From assembly GCA_035041965.1 (NCBI GenBank), contig JAPYMA010000898.1, forward strand, positions 1 to 64,000: a stretch of 64,000 nt of DNA. Reading direction: 5' to 3'. Of this stretch, positions 60,835 through 64,000 are shown piece by piece (position 1 is the first letter of the stretch; every line of letters starts with the position of its first letter). The stretch comes from Anisakis pegreffii. Lineage: Eukaryota; Nematoda; Chromadorea; Rhabditida; Anisakidae. The translations under genes and the position numbers were made by a program. Below the pieces are notes generated by a model. That model worked only from the letters and a program-made list of their open reading frames with translations. It was not told the origin of the DNA and searched no databases.

Positions 60835-62416
60835 ACCTATCGTTTCAAGTCAATCATTACACTTGTCCTTTCAATTATATCATAATATTTTTCAAAATAA
60901 AAGATTAGTTTAAAGTTCTTGTAATGCACAAATTTGAGAATGCGTTGTCATTGATGGTGAACGAAATGTGATCATCAATGGACCGATATACCATATTCAT
61001 CACATGATTTCATATATCGGCAATGTAAAATGCAGTTACCCGTACAATTTCCCTATGTTTGTAACAATGCAGGATCTCTCTCAGCTAAATTATATAGGAA
61101 ATTCTCTGGAAGCGCTTGAAATTCAGTCTAGGGTTCTCTTGGAGACAGTGCTCAATGCACTTCATTGGTTTCATTCATCCGCGATCGACACAGAAATCTA
61201 ATGAACCGTAACTAAAAGTTGACCCAGCAGAATAGCTGAATTATATGATGTCTTCATAAGATGAGCCGCGCTCTTACAATCAAAAATACAATCATCTTTT
61301 ACAGTTTGGGATCTGGAACTGAGAAATATAACCATATCTATACAACGATATCAATAAATTAAGAGCTTTTGATGTGATGTTATGCATATATCAAGCCCAA
61401 CTTTGCCTACCTGGCCTGAAGAAAGCCATGACAGATCATAATATGGCTCCTTGAAAGCCTATCCTGTCAATCAAATGACTCGGAGAGTGTTAACATCCAA
61501 TGCTACAGTGCTGAACTGGCTTTAAGAATAACCGGAAGCTTGAAAATCATTGAAGAAGACTGCGAAATCTGGATGTTGACGGTGCGATGTCTTTCTAGAA
61601 ACATGTATTTTTGCATAGCTAGTTATTGGGGGGGGTTGTAACTGAGCGTCTCTCTGGACTAAGCATTTGAGAAAATATTGCGGAATTGGTTGAAGTTAAG
61701 CATGATCGACTGTACAGTCGACTTGACAGATGATTCAGAGAAGCAAATGAAATCATACAATTTGTTAGCATTATCTAAGCCATCATTCCAGGTTGTGTAA
61801 GGTTGAATGATGTGAACATTCGAATGAGATGTGAGTGATTTGAAATTCTTATTGATTCTTCACGCTACCAGTAATGTGAATTATATCGTATGCAGAAGCT
61901 GATTGCATGCCTTCTTCTTGATCATGATTTTTCTGGCAGCATAATCGGAATAGCCAGTGAAGAGTTTTTTTTTGTGGTCATACATCAAGTTGGAGCATAA
62001 CTTTATCAACATTTCAATATAATCCGTTCAGACGGAAAAGGTTTTGTTGTTGATGTTTACGAAGGAATGAACGCCGGTTGGCATCAATGCTGATAACAAA
62101 TTTGAATGTTGCATGAAGATGGATTGATTGAATGAATGGAATGAGATTGCATGATGCCAAAATACTATATGATTGCTGTTATCGTTAGTTAGTGGTATTC
62201 TAGCCGCATTTGTCATCGCCATAAAAGATAACCGGTCTTTTAACGATGACGACGAGAAATTTGATGTTTTCGATTATTGGAATGAACTGAATGCAATGTT
62301 ATCATATTAACAGATGCATATTTATGTACCTTACAAACGTGTTTGTTACATACGCAATTTCGTTGCATTTCTAATCCACACAAAAGCAAATAAGTTGTCA
62401 GCCATCAAAACGGTTA
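60835..62416 (+). other. Stretch after elongase 3
   Basis: 3'UTR to about 60910. A 42-codon frame after AACAATGCAG (61072-61203, DLSQLNYIGNSLEALEIQSR) reads like protein and ends TAA, but no upstream exon was found. A G9 run is at about 61628. No gene supported. Confidence 0.4.
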
Positions 62417-62761
62417 TCAAACGATAACGAAGTGAGAACAAATTCGATAATCAGATGACATTAAAGACTCATTCGATGTGTTCTTATGGATGTGTCGGTT
62501 GGATGAAGTTGGATGATTCCAATCGAAAAACTGTATCATTGACTCCGTTTCAGTGTTTCCGCTTGTTTGTCGTTGTGGACTATTTGTTGAACGACTGATA
62601 TCGCTACTTGTTGATCTGTGAAATGTGCGCGTTTTTGGCTTTTGAGGATCGCTGATTGATTGCGAATTTTTCCGATTCATTTGAGCATTTTCATCGCATT
62701 TTGGAGGAAAATATTCTATCTCCCTCTCGATTGCTTTTTGAAGTTTTTGTTTGTTCTTCAA
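62417..62761 (-). CDS. Candidate terminal exon, Ser/Thr/Asn-rich protein
   Basis: On the minus strand after GCATTTAG: 114 open codons, LKNKQKLQKAIEREIEYFPP at the start, then a Ser/Asn/Gln-rich stretch (TFHRSTSSDISRSTNSPQRQ) and a stop at 62417. It has no ATG at its 5' end, so it would be the last exon of a gene with exons to the right. Low complexity and length favour real coding, but no family is recognised. Confidence 0.35.
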   Translation of the reverse strand: MKNKQKLQKAIEREIEYFPPKCDENAQMNRKNSQSISDPQKPKTRTFHRSTSSDISRSTNSPQRQTSGNTETESMIQFFDWNHPTSSNRHIHKNTSNESLMSSDYRICSHFVIV

Positions 62762-62781
62762 CTAAATGCGTACATCTTCAG

Positions 62782-62868
62782 CAAGTTGACATTTTGAATT
62801 TTGATACGACTGACAAAAACATTTATTTGGCCGTAAATTTACTGCATTCATGCTATCGAAGTATAATT
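62782..62868 (+). CDS. Candidate internal exon, unidentified
   Basis: 87 bp, phase 0 at both ends, between ACATCTTCAG and GTAAGT: QVDILNFDTTDKNIYLAVNL then LHSCYRSII. Good splice sites, but alone and next to a minus-strand candidate. Confidence 0.25.
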
Positions 62869-63292
62869 GTAAGTGGATTTATTTGAGTATTGATTCAAAG
62901 CAGTTTCCTAGTTGTTGAAAACATCCTTTTTAGTGAATTCTTGCATACATCCGCTTTGTTTTTCGATACGAGTCTAAAGTTGACGAGATGCAAATTAACG
63001 GAATGCAATTATTAGCGAGATGCGAGATGCATCGTTATCCGACCATAATCTCCGAATTGTTTCAGATGTTCACAAGTTTTTTAATTTTGCGTTTCACCAA
63101 CACTCACAAGGAAGGGTCACGAACTTACCCCCGCCTTTTGGGATGAGACATATATCATTTTGTAGAGCTCATGTAGCTGATCATGGATCCGCAAATAATT
63201 TTTGCTGCGGACAAGGGGGACACGAGATGTGGGGGGAAAAAGGTTTTCAGTGTATTGAAGGAACGTTCTGAATTTCCATCAAACATCGGCAG

Positions 63293-63357
63293 CTTGGCGT
63301 GGCGGATAGTGCGCTAAAGGCAAGAGTGGGTGATTGGAGGTTTGGATCCCCATGCTG
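63293..63357 (+). other. tRNA-like segment in left arm (decayed)
   Basis: Counterpart of the right-arm segment: degraded A box (TGGCGGATAGTGCG) and B box GGTTTGGATCC, at tRNA-like spacing. Too decayed to be a working tRNA gene. Confidence 0.5.
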
Positions 63358-63482
63358 GAATGATTTTTTTTTCTCATCCATCTGTAGCATATTGAAGCTA
63401 ACGTGATGTTTTGCTGCCCTCCCCACAACTTCTATCGTGGGGACATTTTATATTTTTTTGATTTTTTGGTGTTTTTTACTGT

Positions 63483-63758
63483 TTACATCTGATCATAATG
63501 AGCATGTCTATTCACAATAAAATGATGGAAACATAAATACAATTTACAATAAGAACACTTCACAAAAGATAACTGATCACAATTATCGATATCACAATCT
63601 TGAGTTACGTCGTTTGGAAAACACACTTGAACCGATGTTTCGAATTCATCCGGATGTTGTTGGATGTATCCACAAGCGTGCGAATAGACATGCTCATTAT
63701 GATCAGATGTAAACAGCAAAAAACACCAAAAAACCAAAAAAATATAAAACGTCCCCAC
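63483..63758 (-). CDS. AN1-like zinc-finger reading frame inside the inverted repeat
   Basis: 91 open codons on the minus strand. Residues 55-87 read CDIDNCDQLSFVKCSYCKLY then LCFHHFIVNRHAH: C-x4-C-x7-C-x2-C-x4-C-x2-H-x5-H-x-H. This is the spacing of AN1-type zinc fingers, with the last Cys replaced by His. The finger lies in the 168-bp spacer and the first bases of the left arm. The first 20 or so residues come from the right arm and look like a chance hydrophobic leader. AN1 proteins act with ubiquitin or Cdc48/p97. Here it may be one exon of a host gene with repeats inserted on both sides, or a captured gene fragment. Confidence 0.45.
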   Translation of the reverse strand: MGTFYIFLVFWCFLLFTSDHNEHVYSHACGYIQQHPDEFETSVQVCFPNDVTQDCDIDNCDQLSFVKCSYCKLYLCFHHFIVNRHAHYDQM

Positions 63759-63835
63759 GATAGAAGTTGTGGGGAGGGCAGCAAAACATCACGTTAGCTT
63801 CAATATGCTACAGATGGATGAGAAAAAAATTATCC

Positions 63836-63908
63836 CAGCATGGGGATCCGAACCTCCGAACACCCACTCTTGCGTCTATCGCACCGTCCACTAGGCCAAG
63901 CCACCGCC
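63836..63908 (-). other. tRNA-like segment in right arm with A and B boxes
   Basis: On the minus strand, TGGCCTAGTGG (63888-63898) fits the A box and GGTTCGGATCC (63844-63854) the B box, 33 bases apart as in tRNA genes. The acceptor and anticodon stems do not fold convincingly, so this is a tRNA-derived SINE head or tRNA pseudogene rather than a tRNA gene. Confidence 0.5.
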
Positions 63909-64000
63909 GACAAACCGAAATTCAGAATTTCACTTCAATACACTGACTGAAAACCTTTTTCCCCCCACATCTCGTGTCCCCCTTGTCCGCAGCAAAAATT

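Larger units (their letters stand above)
63197..64000. repeat. Large inverted repeat, arms at least 317 bp, spacer 168 bp
   Basis: 63197-63513 pairs with 63682-64000 read on the minus strand, with some substitutions and small indels. The right arm runs off the window, so the element is longer. Shared blocks include TTTTTGCTGCGGACAAGGGG, GCTGCCCTCCCCACAACTTC and TCTGATCATAATGAGCATG. Each arm carries a tRNA-like pol III promoter. It is two head-to-head copies of a dispersed (SINE-like) repeat, or one foldback element. Confidence 0.85.

Noticed and set aside
1..64000. CRISPR arrays, bacterial operons, rRNA or intact tRNA genes
   Set aside because: None found; spliceosomal introns throughout show eukaryotic nuclear DNA.

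Overview
The window is nuclear DNA of a metazoan, most likely a nematode. It is AT-rich, genes are split into short exons, and most 3' splice sites end in TTTCAG or TTGCAG. Several first exons are preceded directly by a TTTCAG/TTTAG-like site, as expected for trans-splicing or a 5'UTR intron. The gene families fit: tau-tubulin-kinase-like kinase, a run of ELO fatty-acid elongases, a menorin/FAM151 gene and a serpin cluster. The species cannot be named from the sequence. All gene models were built by eye from homology, splice sites and codon phase.

Layout. 1-10.9 kb: serpin genes on +, made by a tandem repeat of about 4.5 kb: a 3' end (A), a full copy with a one-base frameshift (B), an orphan first exon, a copy with two one-base indels (C), and a 3' remnant (D) fused to C. 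10.9-20 kb: sparse, with a mariner-like MITE, three small or tentative gene models, the 3' exons of a minus-strand gene, a short hAT-like MITE and a minisatellite. 21.0-30.1 kb: a 13-exon menorin/FAM151-type gene (+). 30.1-34.4 kb: no gene recognised. 34.4-39.1 kb: a 9-exon TTBK/CK1-like kinase (+). 41.0-48.9 kb: a small minus-strand gene, then two ELO elongases (+). 49.8-53.3 kb: a fifth serpin copy (E) on the minus strand, with all exons open but its first splice donor deleted. 55.9-57.0 kb: a small minus-strand gene with a duplicated 75-bp exon. 57.8-60.8 kb: a third ELO elongase. 62.4-64 kb: exon candidates and a large inverted repeat carrying a tRNA-like pol III promoter and enclosing an AN1-like zinc-finger reading frame.

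How the parts relate. The serpins are near-identical outside the reactive-centre loop, which differs in each copy, so the cluster looks like a diversifying protease-inhibitor array maintained by duplication, unequal exchange and gene death. The three elongases share intron phases and the lengths of four exons, so they are local duplicates with probable ELOVL3/6-like activity. One hAT-like MITE family (8-bp target duplications) has three long copies, all inside introns of recognised genes. No previously undescribed system was demonstrated. The best leads are the loop diversification, the duplicated cassette exon, the zinc finger inside the inverted repeat, and frequent purine-AG 3' splice sites.
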